Shown: piece by piece, positions 17,358 to 25,150 of the stretch | How positions within the stretch are numbered: the first letter of the stretch is position 1 | Layout: each line of letters begins with the position of its first letter | DNA from: JAAZGD01 sp034003765 | GTDB lineage: Bacteria > Bacillota > Clostridia > Peptostreptococcales > Anaerovoracaceae | Length of the DNA: 64,000 nucleotides | Reading direction: 5' to 3' | Assembly (NCBI GenBank): GCA_034003765.1 | Contig: JAVEXZ010000005.1 | Span: 1-64,000 of the forward strand | Notes under the pieces: model-generated | What the model saw: the letters and a program-made list of their open reading frames with translations, nothing else | Database searches by the model: none | Told to the model about the DNA's origin: nothing | Program-made: the position numbers and the translations under genes

Positions 17358-18305
17358 TTAGTATGGAGAATTAGCATCTATGTAGTCCATATAGTTATCT
17401 CTGTCTACGATGCTTGTTGGAATTACCATTGGGCTTTCAACATCCTTACCATCCAAAAGGTCTACAGCCATTTTAACTGCTTCACGAACCATTGCTGGTG
17501 AATAAAGTGCAGACTGCACCCAAATGTTTTCATACTCAGGCATCATATTGAAATACTCTTGGTTACCACCACCACCGGTGATAACTTTGATGTCTGTTCT
17601 TCCAGCTTCAGTGATTGCCTGTAAAACTCCGATTGATGTTTCATCGTCTAAAGAATAAACTGCATCAATTTGTTTGTTAGCTGCTAAAATATCAGCGAAG
17701 TCAGCCAAACCATCTTCTCTTGTAAATGCTGTTGCGTACTCTAATACTGTCCAATTTTGTTCTAATGTAGCCGCTGTTTCTGTAAATCCAGCCATTCTAA
17801 GTTCAGAAACTGATCCAGATGCTGGAACAGGAAGAGTAACTACTACGCCCTCAGGTCCGATTTTCTCAAAGATATAATTGGCCCCTTGAACTCCCATATC
17901 ATAGTTGTCCCCAGTTACAAGGTAAATACCCTCTGCATCGATTTGAATATCAAAGTTTACAACAATGATTCCTTCATCAATTGCTTCTTGAATAGGAACT
18001 TCCATACCTGCCCACTGTGGGAAGGCTACGATTGCTTGTGCGCCCCAAGTAATTAAATCTTCCAACTGAGCGGTCATTTCCTCCGCATTAGTGGAAGTCT
18101 GAACTTGGTAATCAACGCCTAGTTCTTGAGCTTCTAGTTCTGCATTATATGCTACTGCTGCAACCCAACCGTGAGTTACTGCTGGTGCTAAAATACCTAC
18201 TTTATACGCGTCTTCAGCAGGATCTTCTGCTCCACCCCCGCATCCAACAAAAGCGGTCATGGCTAACATAGCTACCAGAAAAAACACAAAAATCTTCTTT
18301 TTCAT
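17358..18305 (-). CDS. Sugar-binding lipoprotein of the ABC transporter
   Basis: This 315-residue protein begins with a lipoprotein signal peptide (MKKKIFVFFLVAMLAM, then AFVGC with Cys22 as lipidation site). A periplasmic-binding-protein type I fold of the ribose-binding kind follows (KVGILAPAVTHGW, AIVAFPQW, VVNFDIQID). It captures the sugar outside the cell and delivers it to the permease. GGAGGAG precedes the ATG. A good promoter with a palindrome over the -35 lies upstream, so the three transporter genes can be expressed apart from the enzyme genes further upstream. Confidence 0.93.
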   Translation of the reverse strand: MKKKIFVFFLVAMLAMTAFVGCGGGAEDPAEDAYKVGILAPAVTHGWVAAVAYNAELEAQELGVDYQVQTSTNAEEMTAQLEDLITWGAQAIVAFPQWAGMEVPIQEAIDEGIIVVNFDIQIDAEGIYLVTGDNYDMGVQGANYIFEKIGPEGVVVTLPVPASGSVSELRMAGFTETAATLEQNWTVLEYATAFTREDGLADFADILAANKQIDAVYSLDDETSIGVLQAITEAGRTDIKVITGGGGNQEYFNMMPEYENIWVQSALYSPAMVREAVKMAVDLLDGKDVESPMVIPTSIVDRDNYMDYIDANSPY

Positions 18306-18360
18306 TTGTTCTCCTCCTAATTTCTTATGTCCTTATTCGGGATCCATTAACGACTACATC

Positions 18361-18389
18361 ATTATAACAATTTCCTTGCACTAATGCAA
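18361..18389 (-). promoter_or_regulatory. Promoter of the sugar transporter genes with overlapping palindrome
   Basis: On the minus strand TTGCAT (18384-18389) and TATAAT (18361-18366) are 17 bases apart. The palindrome TTGCA-CTAA-TGCAA (18376-18389) covers the -35, a good place for a repressor. Confidence 0.75.
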
Positions 18390-18424
18390 TAATCCCTTCC
18401 TTGAGGCCAAGTTATCCCTAGTCT

Positions 18425-18441
18425 AAGGATAAGTTATCCTT
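18425..18441. promoter_or_regulatory. 17-bp perfect palindrome upstream of the transporter promoter
   Basis: AAGGATAA-G-TTATCCTT is fully symmetrical. A third half-site (AAGTTATCC) lies about 15 bases downstream toward the promoter. It is not followed by a T-run, so it looks like an operator rather than a terminator. Confidence 0.5.
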
Positions 18442-18459
18442 TGCTTAGTGCCTCCTATA

Positions 18460-19428
18460 TCACTCCCTTCTTTCGGCACTAGCCCCATTTTTATGAAGCA
18501 TAGCAGCCCCCACGATTCCTGCATCGTTACCTAAATATGCGGGAACTATTTTATAGTCAAAATCAAAAAATGATTTTTCTTCAACCTTTTCTCTCAATGG
18601 CTCAAAGAGGATTTCTCCTGCTCCACTTACCCCCCCACCAATGGCGATAATCTCAGGATCTAATATTGCATTTATGGAAGTTATAGCCGCGCTTAAGTTA
18701 TCGATAAATGTATCAAATATCTTTTGTGCATGAGGGTCCCCATCCCTTGCTGCATCTATTATTAATTTGGCGTCCACATTTTCTGGCTTCCAATTGCCCC
18801 TGGTGCAAACCAAGCTATCAATCCCCTCTTCCATTAATTTCTTGCCCTCCTGAATAAGCCAAGTGGCTGTACAATAGGATTCGACACAGCCATAATTACC
18901 GCAGGAGCACCGAATGCCCCCATACTTCAGCATCATATGGCCAAGCTCTACTCCGTGGTTTTGCCCTCCATTAAACATCTTGCCCCCTAAGATAACTCCC
19001 CCACCAACACCAGTTCCGATTGTCAATAAAACAGCTGTTTTATAACCTTTGAATACCCCACAATGAAGCTCCCCTAGTGCCGCTGCATTGGCATCGTTTG
19101 CCAAGTAAATTGGAGTTTCTGGAAATGTTTTTTCCATCTCTTCTACAGCAGGTACATCGTGAAAATCTAAATTGTATGCGTGAGTTATAGATCCATTGCT
19201 AACATCAATACTTCCTGGTACTGCAAGTCCTATAGATCCAACCTGTCCAGTAGTAAATCCCCCCTCCTTTAACATTTCACGAATTTCTCTTTGAATTTGG
19301 GCAAATACACTTTCATAGCCCTGGTGGGTAAAAGGGATTTCTCTTTTGTCAATAATCCTTCCGTCTTCTTCCTCTATAATTCCTATTTTAATATTGGTTC
19401 CTCCAATATCCACCCCAACTCTTACCAT
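18460..19428 (-). CDS. ROK-family sugar kinase
   Basis: This 322-residue kinase has the N-terminal phosphate-binding motif GVDIGGTNIKIG and the ROK catalytic region (TIGTGVGGGVILGG). Its zinc motif CSCGNYGCVESYC lies near residue 176. ROK kinases phosphorylate glucose, N-acetylmannosamine, allose and related sugars. There is no N-terminal helix-turn-helix, so it is an enzyme and not a ROK repressor. GAGGAGG precedes the ATG. In this operon it probably phosphorylates the imported sugar or a product of the dehydrogenases. Confidence 0.9.
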   Translation of the reverse strand: MVRVGVDIGGTNIKIGIIEEEDGRIIDKREIPFTHQGYESVFAQIQREIREMLKEGGFTTGQVGSIGLAVPGSIDVSNGSITHAYNLDFHDVPAVEEMEKTFPETPIYLANDANAAALGELHCGVFKGYKTAVLLTIGTGVGGGVILGGKMFNGGQNHGVELGHMMLKYGGIRCSCGNYGCVESYCTATWLIQEGKKLMEEGIDSLVCTRGNWKPENVDAKLIIDAARDGDPHAQKIFDTFIDNLSAAITSINAILDPEIIAIGGGVSGAGEILFEPLREKVEEKSFFDFDYKIVPAYLGNDAGIVGAAMLHKNGASAERRE

Positions 19429-19608
19429 TTATCTGCCTCCTCGCTATTTAACAGCTCTCCTAAATTGTTCTTACATGATTAGATAAAGTGTTTTTTGGCT
19501 AGATCACTACCAATTAGCCCCTCTCTGGCTATATGTTGTTTCCTCTAAATGCACCTTGCATCTTTAATTATCTGATTAACTTGTTTGTATGCTTCTTGAT
19601 TGCAGCTT

Positions 19609-20577
19609 TTACCCTATTATCTCTGTTAGGGTTTCTAGTACTGTAAGTACTTGATCCTCAGTAATTATGTGGGAAGCCTTGTTTTTTCTAAGGCAATCCA
19701 AAAAATGTGATAATTCTTCGAAGTATACTCCCGTTGGGGGAACATTGATTCCTGTGGGTATTTTGAGCTTTTCTTCAGTGTCAAAAACTCTTGGGTCCTT
19801 GTCAAATTCATAGGCCACTACCTGACCGTTTTTGCTTTCCATTACAGCTCTTTCAAAATATACCCTGTATTCTGCTGTCCAAGGGTACTCCGCATTATAC
19901 CAAGCAGCTTCTGCAGAAACATGAAAGTCAAGGAAGTTGTAATCAAATCTATAATGTTCTTTGAAATCTTGATCTTTATTCCCCGCTGAGGTGAAAGTAA
20001 AGCTATTTGGTTTTCCGAAAACACTAACAATAAAATCTAGGTCATGAATATGTAAATCAAAAGGCAATTGCCCACTTTTTTCCTTATCAAAGAGCCATCC
20101 CCCTTGATTCCAACGAGGGCGAGATGATAATCTTAGGAATTGAGCATCAAGTACTCTCCCATATTCTTGGCTCTTAATTACACCTGCCAGAGCTTGATAC
20201 TCTTTAAAGAACCTAACAACTTGCCCCACATAAATATGAACTCCTTGGTCTTTGGCTTTCTTGAACATCTCCTTGGCATCTATAACATTAAGGGCAATTG
20301 GTTTTTCGCAAATAACAGATACCCCTTTTTCTAAAGCCCCCATTACATGTTCTTTGTGAAGAAATGTTGGGGTACAAACATCAACTACATCAAGGTCTTC
20401 TTTTTCCACCATCTGACTAACACTATCATATATTGGGATTCCCCATTCTTTTGCCTTCTCTCGATCCTTTTCTGTGGTTCCAGTAGCGGCTACAACCTCT
20501 ACCCCATCCATAACTTGATAGTTGCTGTGATGAACAGTTCCCATTCCTCCAAGGCCAACTAGGCCAATCTTAATCAT
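19609..20577 (-). CDS. Gfo/Idh/MocA-family oxidoreductase
   Basis: This 322-residue NAD(P)-dependent dehydrogenase has the N-terminal Rossmann motif GLVGLGGMGTVHHSN and the family signature VICEKPIALN near residue 95. Its C-terminal alpha/beta domain holds the catalytic-type DLHIHDLDFIVSVFG near residue 175. Members oxidise or reduce sugars and inositols at one hydroxyl. GGAGGGG precedes the ATG, and the gene starts 11 bases after the isomerase gene. It is one of two family members in this operon; the substrate is unknown. Confidence 0.9.
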   Translation of the reverse strand: MIKIGLVGLGGMGTVHHSNYQVMDGVEVVAATGTTEKDREKAKEWGIPIYDSVSQMVEKEDLDVVDVCTPTFLHKEHVMGALEKGVSVICEKPIALNVIDAKEMFKKAKDQGVHIYVGQVVRFFKEYQALAGVIKSQEYGRVLDAQFLRLSSRPRWNQGGWLFDKEKSGQLPFDLHIHDLDFIVSVFGKPNSFTFTSAGNKDQDFKEHYRFDYNFLDFHVSAEAAWYNAEYPWTAEYRVYFERAVMESKNGQVVAYEFDKDPRVFDTEEKLKIPTGINVPPTGVYFEELSHFLDCLRKNKASHIITEDQVLTVLETLTEIIG

Positions 20578-20587
20578 TTGTCCCCTC

Positions 20588-21499
20588 CTAACCCATCAAA
20601 GTATGCAAATACCGATAGCTTATGCCTATTCCAGCTTTAGTATCTTCTAGAGATCCTTCGAATGCCCTGTCTTCAACTTCAAGACAGCCAGCTCCCCTGT
20701 AGCCTACTTCATTGAGAGTGGCTACGAAATTTGGAAAATCGACATCTCCCAACCCTGGCAACTTAGGGGTGTGCCAAAGGCTAGGATATGAAAATCTTCC
20801 ATATTCTTCGACTTGATCCTGGTTGATTCTTAAGTCCTTGAAATGTACATGAAATATATTCTCTGGGAAGTCTCTTACTGGCTTTGTGGGGTCCATTCCC
20901 AATAATACCAAGTGGGAAGGGTCATAACAAAGGCCAATTTGTGGGCTCATTGCAAACATTTCTCTCCACACAAAGGGAGTAGATGCCAGGTTGTTACCTC
21001 CGGGCCACTCATCTTGAGTAAAAGACATGGGACAATTCTCAATAGCCACACGAATATTATTAGCCTCCGCGACTTTGAGAATGGGAACCCAAACTTTTTT
21101 CATGTTTTCGAGATTATCTTCAAGAGTTAAATTTTTATTCTTACCAATAAATGTAGTTATTGTTGATAGATTCATAAGGGCTGCTGCTCCGATTACCTTC
21201 TTTATATGGTCTTGAGATACCTTGGCAGTTTCCTCATCATCCGAAAGAGGATTTGGAAAATATGCTAGGGCAGCAATTTCTATTCCATTTTCTTGGGCAT
21301 AATTATTGTAATACTTTGCTTTTTCCTCTGTTAGGGTATCAACGTCAATATGGGTTATCCCTGCATACCTACGAAGAGCTTTCCCTTTTGGCCAACAACA
21401 GACCTCAAGAGCCTTAAAACCAACCTCCGCGGCATAATCAACTACCTCTTCAAATGTATAATCAGGCAAAATCGCTGTAAGAAGTCCTATTTTCATCAT
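20588..21499 (-). CDS. Sugar phosphate isomerase/epimerase (TIM barrel)
   Basis: This 303-residue xylose-isomerase-like TIM barrel has metal-binding motifs typical of the AP_endonuc_2 family: IAIENCP near residue 148, CYDPSHL near 190, HVHFKDL near 217 and CLEVEDR near 273. Members include inosose dehydratase, tagatose epimerase and 3-keto-sugar hydrolases. The start is one of two adjacent ATGs after GGAGG. It is tightly spaced between the two dehydrogenase genes, so it probably acts on their keto products. Confidence 0.88.
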   Translation of the reverse strand: MMKIGLLTAILPDYTFEEVVDYAAEVGFKALEVCCWPKGKALRRYAGITHIDVDTLTEEKAKYYNNYAQENGIEIAALAYFPNPLSDDEETAKVSQDHIKKVIGAAALMNLSTITTFIGKNKNLTLEDNLENMKKVWVPILKVAEANNIRVAIENCPMSFTQDEWPGGNNLASTPFVWREMFAMSPQIGLCYDPSHLVLLGMDPTKPVRDFPENIFHVHFKDLRINQDQVEEYGRFSYPSLWHTPKLPGLGDVDFPNFVATLNEVGYRGAGCLEVEDRAFEGSLEDTKAGIGISYRYLHTLMG

Positions 21500-21511
21500 A
21501 ATTATTTCCTC

Positions 21512-22651
21512 CTATATAGTGACCCAGGCTCTTTTTTGGGCTGATTCGTAAACCCTATCATTTAGAAGCATTTCTCTAAGACCATCTTCAAATGTTGCGA
21601 ATTCAACATCGACCCTTTCGTTTTTTTCAATGGCTTCATAAAACTTTTTGAATTGCATTTTAAATGTATCTGGATAACCTTCAACGTGGCCTCCTGGATA
21701 ACCAATTACTTCCGCAGCTTTAGGATCAACCAAAGAAGGATCTTTAGCTACCTTCTGGTTGTATGCATCACGTCTACCAATCCAAAGCTCATTGGAGTCT
21801 TCGCTGTCCCACTTTAAGGAGCACTTACTTCCGCTAATTTCAATCACCTGTTGATTTTTTCTACCAGCAGTTACTTGGCTAACATTGACTGATCCCACAG
21901 CCCCTTTTTCGAAACGGAACAAAATGCTACACCAATCTTCAGTATCAATTTTTGTTTCTTTGTAGTCCTCAGGCTTTAATGAAACCCCAGAAAAAGTCTC
22001 CATTTCTTTTAATGGTTTTTTCCTACTTTCATGGACAATTCGAAATTCTGCCAAAAGTTCAACAGCCCTTTGCCCAATAATATTCTCCACCATGTCAATC
22101 CAGTGAGACCCAATATCAGAAAATGCTCTGGTTTTACCGCTGACAGCTGACTCTAACCGCCAATTCCAGTCCGTGTCATAATAAAGCCAGTCTTGGAGGT
22201 AACAACCATGAACGGCAAATACATCTCCTACTTCTCCCTTTTCCATCAGGGCTTTCATCTCCATAACTTGAGGGAACATTCTAAGAGTATGATTTACTCC
22301 AGCTACTATTTTCTTTTCTTTGGCATAAGCTGCTAGTTCTTCAGCCTCTTTTAAGGTAACCGTAAATGGTTTTTCAACCATAACCGAAACCCCCTTAGCC
22401 ATGGCATACATAGCCATTTCATGATGAAGGAAGTTTGGCGTGCAAATATGAACTGCGTCTAAATTTTCCTTATCGATCATTTCCTTGTAGTCCCCATAGC
22501 CACTAGGAACAAAGAGGTCTGCGGCTTTTTCCTTAGCACCCTGAGCATCAGCTATGGCTACAACATCAACATAGCCAAGTCTTCTTAGGGCTTCTATATG
22601 TGCTGCACCAATAAATCCTATACCAATAATTCCAGCTCTCATTTTCTTCAC
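21512..22651 (-). CDS. Gfo/Idh/MocA-family oxidoreductase
   Basis: This 379-residue second family member has Rossmann motif GIIGIGFIGAAHIEALRRLG, the signature VMVEKPFTVT near residue 97, and SDIGSHWIDMVENIIG near 178. It is closer to the longer group acting on scyllo-inositol, levoglucosan-type or 3-keto sugars, but the substrate cannot be read from sequence. The start is a GTG spaced well from AGGAG; an in-frame ATG at 22642 (MRAGIIG) is an alternative. It precedes the 303-residue isomerase gene by 12 bases. Confidence 0.9.
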   Translation of the reverse strand: MKKMRAGIIGIGFIGAAHIEALRRLGYVDVVAIADAQGAKEKAADLFVPSGYGDYKEMIDKENLDAVHICTPNFLHHEMAMYAMAKGVSVMVEKPFTVTLKEAEELAAYAKEKKIVAGVNHTLRMFPQVMEMKALMEKGEVGDVFAVHGCYLQDWLYYDTDWNWRLESAVSGKTRAFSDIGSHWIDMVENIIGQRAVELLAEFRIVHESRKKPLKEMETFSGVSLKPEDYKETKIDTEDWCSILFRFEKGAVGSVNVSQVTAGRKNQQVIEISGSKCSLKWDSEDSNELWIGRRDAYNQKVAKDPSLVDPKAAEVIGYPGGHVEGYPDTFKMQFKKFYEAIEKNERVDVEFATFEDGLREMLLNDRVYESAQKRAWVTI

Positions 22652-22830
22652 TTAACCCCTCTCCTCTCCTTTATATGCTTGCTATCTAGAATCTTTTTAC
22701 TCTCTAGGTTTGATCTTACTATTATCGAATTCCTACAATATGTCCCCTATTTAGCCTTCCACTTTATTAGCCTACTTGTGGAAACTGAATCTGGGTTTTT
22801 AGGTATCTTTTCGCATTCTTAAGAAATACC

Positions 22831-23658
22831 CTATATTTTTTCCATGGAAAATCCATGTGCCTTGAGGTAATCATAAGAATCCTTTACTGCACGATTTATC
22901 TCGTCAAGGTCCTTGGGTCCCTTATCTGTAAATTCTATTTCAATTGAGAAAGGACTCTTGTTTTTTGTCCTTTCAAGCTTTTCAAATACCATAGGGAAGT
23001 CAACATAACCCTTTCCTAGAGCCGGGAAGTTCCACTCTTTTATCCCTCCACCTTTATCCTTTAAATGCAGATAGCCAATCTTGTCCATAGAAAATTCTAG
23101 ATCTTCTTCCATATCTACATCAACATCACCGAAGAATATAACATTGGCCGTATCGTAATTAATCATAACCCTAGGGGAGTCTACCATTTCCACTATTTCT
23201 TTTAATACTCTTCCCGTTCCATGATCTCCATGTACTTCTAAAACCAGTTTCATGTCCCTCTCTTCCAAGTAAGGCACAAAACCTTTAACCGCCTGAGCTA
23301 CCTCTTCATTTGTGGCGTGAGCTTTATCTTCTATATGGGCCTCTCCAATAGAAGAAACAATATATTCACAGCCAAAAAAAGCAGCCAATTCCATATTCAT
23401 GATGAAATCTGGAATTCTTTCCGGATCCATCAAGTTTACGTGGCCGCTCATGGCGAATGGATGTAAATCCAAATCTTTCATTTTATTTTTGACTTCTACT
23501 AATCTCTCAAAGCTTTGGTCTGGAAAAACATGCTCTGTCCATCCCTTTGTTGCAGTAAGCTCCACATAATGAAATCCAGCTCTTGCAATTCCCTCTAAGG
23601 CATCCTCTATGGAATACCCGTGATAACAATTGGAATTCACCCCTATAATTCTTGCCAT
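22831..23658 (-). CDS. Sugar phosphate isomerase/epimerase (TIM barrel)
   Basis: This 275-residue second AP_endonuc_2-type TIM barrel has metal-ligand motifs LVLEVHGDHG near residue 143, INYDTANV near 176, YLHLKDKGGG near 201 and FSIEIEF near 232. It starts the sugar operon. CAGGAGG precedes the ATG. It differs clearly from the 303-residue protein, so this is not a recent duplication. Together with the paired dehydrogenases, it suggests a two-step oxidation-isomerisation route for an unusual sugar or cyclitol. Confidence 0.87.
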   Translation of the reverse strand: MARIIGVNSNCYHGYSIEDALEGIARAGFHYVELTATKGWTEHVFPDQSFERLVEVKNKMKDLDLHPFAMSGHVNLMDPERIPDFIMNMELAAFFGCEYIVSSIGEAHIEDKAHATNEEVAQAVKGFVPYLEERDMKLVLEVHGDHGTGRVLKEIVEMVDSPRVMINYDTANVIFFGDVDVDMEEDLEFSMDKIGYLHLKDKGGGIKEWNFPALGKGYVDFPMVFEKLERTKNKSPFSIEIEFTDKGPKDLDEINRAVKDSYDYLKAHGFSMEKI

Positions 23659-23896
23659 TGTGGCACCTCCTGTTTAATTTTTCTATTCTTATATGACATT
23701 TTAATATTTACCCCCTAAAGTGGCACTTACACATCTTCATTTTACCCCAAACACTCAAAGCCTTCAACTCAATTCCCCACTGGTGAGATTTTCTTCCCCA
23801 AACTGCTTTCAATTGGTCCATTGTCTTTTGCCTCCTATTAGGTTACTATACTTAAGAGGTTACACCATGGGAAAATTAAAGGAACATTAAAAGACT

Positions 23897-24637
23897 ATGT
23901 CACCAACAAATATAAAAGCAAAAGCCAAGTCAAAAGGCAAATCAAAAGCGAAATCGAGAATTAAAAAAATAGCCTTAACACTTGTAGTTCTGTTAGTTGC
24001 TTCCGCTTTAACACCCTTCGTAATTAACTTGTGGGTGGTAAAAACTACTGAGTCATCTATATTATCTCAGGATGACCCCTTGCTAGAAAATAACAATCCC
24101 CAATGCATTCTTATTCTGGGTGCCGGTCTTAATTGGGATGGAAGTCCCAGTCCTATGCTAAAAGACCGTTTAGACACGGGGATTTCTCTCTATAATAAAG
24201 GAGTGGCCCCCAAACTATTACTGTCTGGGGACCATGGTAAAGAGTTTTATGATGAAATCAAATCAATGAAAACCTACTGTTTAGAACGTGATGTGCCTTT
24301 TGAAGATATATTTTTGGACCATGCAGGTTTTTCTACCTATGAATCAATCATCCGTGCACAAAAGGTTTTTGAAGTAGATAGGCTGATAATAGTCACTCAG
24401 GAATACCATCTCTTTAGGGCCTTGTATACTGCTAAAAAAACTGGCCTAGAAGTTTACGGTGTTTCTGCCTCCCTAAGGGAATACTCAGGTCAGGAGCTAA
24501 GGGACCAAAGAGAGTTTTTCGCTCGCAACAAAGATTTCTTACAAACCCTTTATTGGCCTGATCCAACCTATCTAGGAGACCCCATACCTATTACTGGGGA
24601 TAGTGGCCCCAGCCATATTGAGTCTTCAAAGCCTTGA
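23897..24637 (+). CDS. SanA/YdcF-type (DUF218) membrane-anchored protein
   Basis: This 246-residue protein has a highly basic start with alternating Lys, Ala and Ser (residues 4-24), one membrane helix (about 25-48), and an extracytoplasmic DUF218 domain. The family motifs are CILILGAGLNWDGSPSPMLKDRL and LIIVTQEYHLFRALYTAKKTG (read in family context). SanA relatives affect envelope barrier function and vancomycin sensitivity; YdcF and ElyC are linked to envelope polymer metabolism. It is one of few plus-strand genes on this arm. The RBS is weak (AAAGGA 13 bases before ATG), so the start is moderately sure. Confidence 0.82.
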   Translation: MSPTNIKAKAKSKGKSKAKSRIKKIALTLVVLLVASALTPFVINLWVVKTTESSILSQDDPLLENNNPQCILILGAGLNWDGSPSPMLKDRLDTGISLYNKGVAPKLLLSGDHGKEFYDEIKSMKTYCLERDVPFEDIFLDHAGFSTYESIIRAQKVFEVDRLIIVTQEYHLFRALYTAKKTGLEVYGVSASLREYSGQELRDQREFFARNKDFLQTLYWPDPTYLGDPIPITGDSGPSHIESSKP

Positions 24638-24659
24638 TTTTTATTGGGATTGGCAGAGA

Positions 24660-24863
24660 TTAATCCTGATGATCTTGGTCACTTTTATCCACATATAAAT
24701 CATCTCCACGTATAATGCAGGACTGGTTCTGGGAGCAACCACTACAACCCATGCCGCAGCTCCTTCTTCCAGCTCTTTTATTTATTACCATTCTCACTAT
24801 TATAAGGACCACTATGGCCAGTATAATTGCAGAGACTAGAATCGTTCCAAATAAACCTTCCAT
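24660..24863 (-). CDS. FeoB-associated Cys-rich membrane protein
   Basis: This 67-residue protein has one N-terminal membrane helix (about 5-26), a short basic stretch, and the cysteine cluster CGMGCSGCSQNQSC. That is the hallmark of the small FeoB-associated family encoded after feoB. The cysteines could bind iron at the membrane. GAAAGGA precedes the ATG. About 290 bases separate it from feoB, including a tandem repeat and a sequencing gap. Confidence 0.85.
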   Translation of the reverse strand: MEGLFGTILVSAIILAIVVLIIVRMVINKRAGRRSCGMGCSGCSQNQSCIIRGDDLYVDKSDQDHQD

Positions 24864-24959
24864 ATTCTATCTTCCTTTCTTTTACTATTCTATCTACCTT
24901 AAATCTATCTTGTCACTTCTTTATACTGCAAGTTATTTATTTGATTCTTAATTCTTCTC

Positions 24960-25139
24960 TATCTTAACCAGTTTATATCTTGCCATTCAGCTATCTTGGC
25001 CAGTTTATATCTTGCNNNNNNNNNNNNNNNNNNNNNNNNNNNNNNNNNNNNNNNNNNNNNNNNNNNNNNNNNNNNNNNNNNNNNNNNNNNNNNNNNNNNN
25101 NNNNNNNNNNNNNNNTATCTTGGCCAGTTTATATCTTGC
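24960..25139. repeat. 32-bp tandem repeat interrupted by a sequence gap
   Basis: A 24-base core (TATCTTGGCCAGTTTATATC plus TTGC) occurs at 24992-25015 and 25116-25139, and with two changes at 24960-24983. The spacer CATTCAGC between the first two gives a 32-base period. The N-run lies between copies two and three, so the array is probably longer than shown and was not assembled through. Confidence 0.8.
25016..25115. other. Assembly gap (100 N)
   Basis: Exactly 100 undetermined bases, the usual placeholder for a gap of unknown size. Both edges are repeat copies, which explains the break. Apparent reading frames across it are meaningless. Confidence 0.98.
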
Positions 25140-25150
25140 ATCTACATTAT

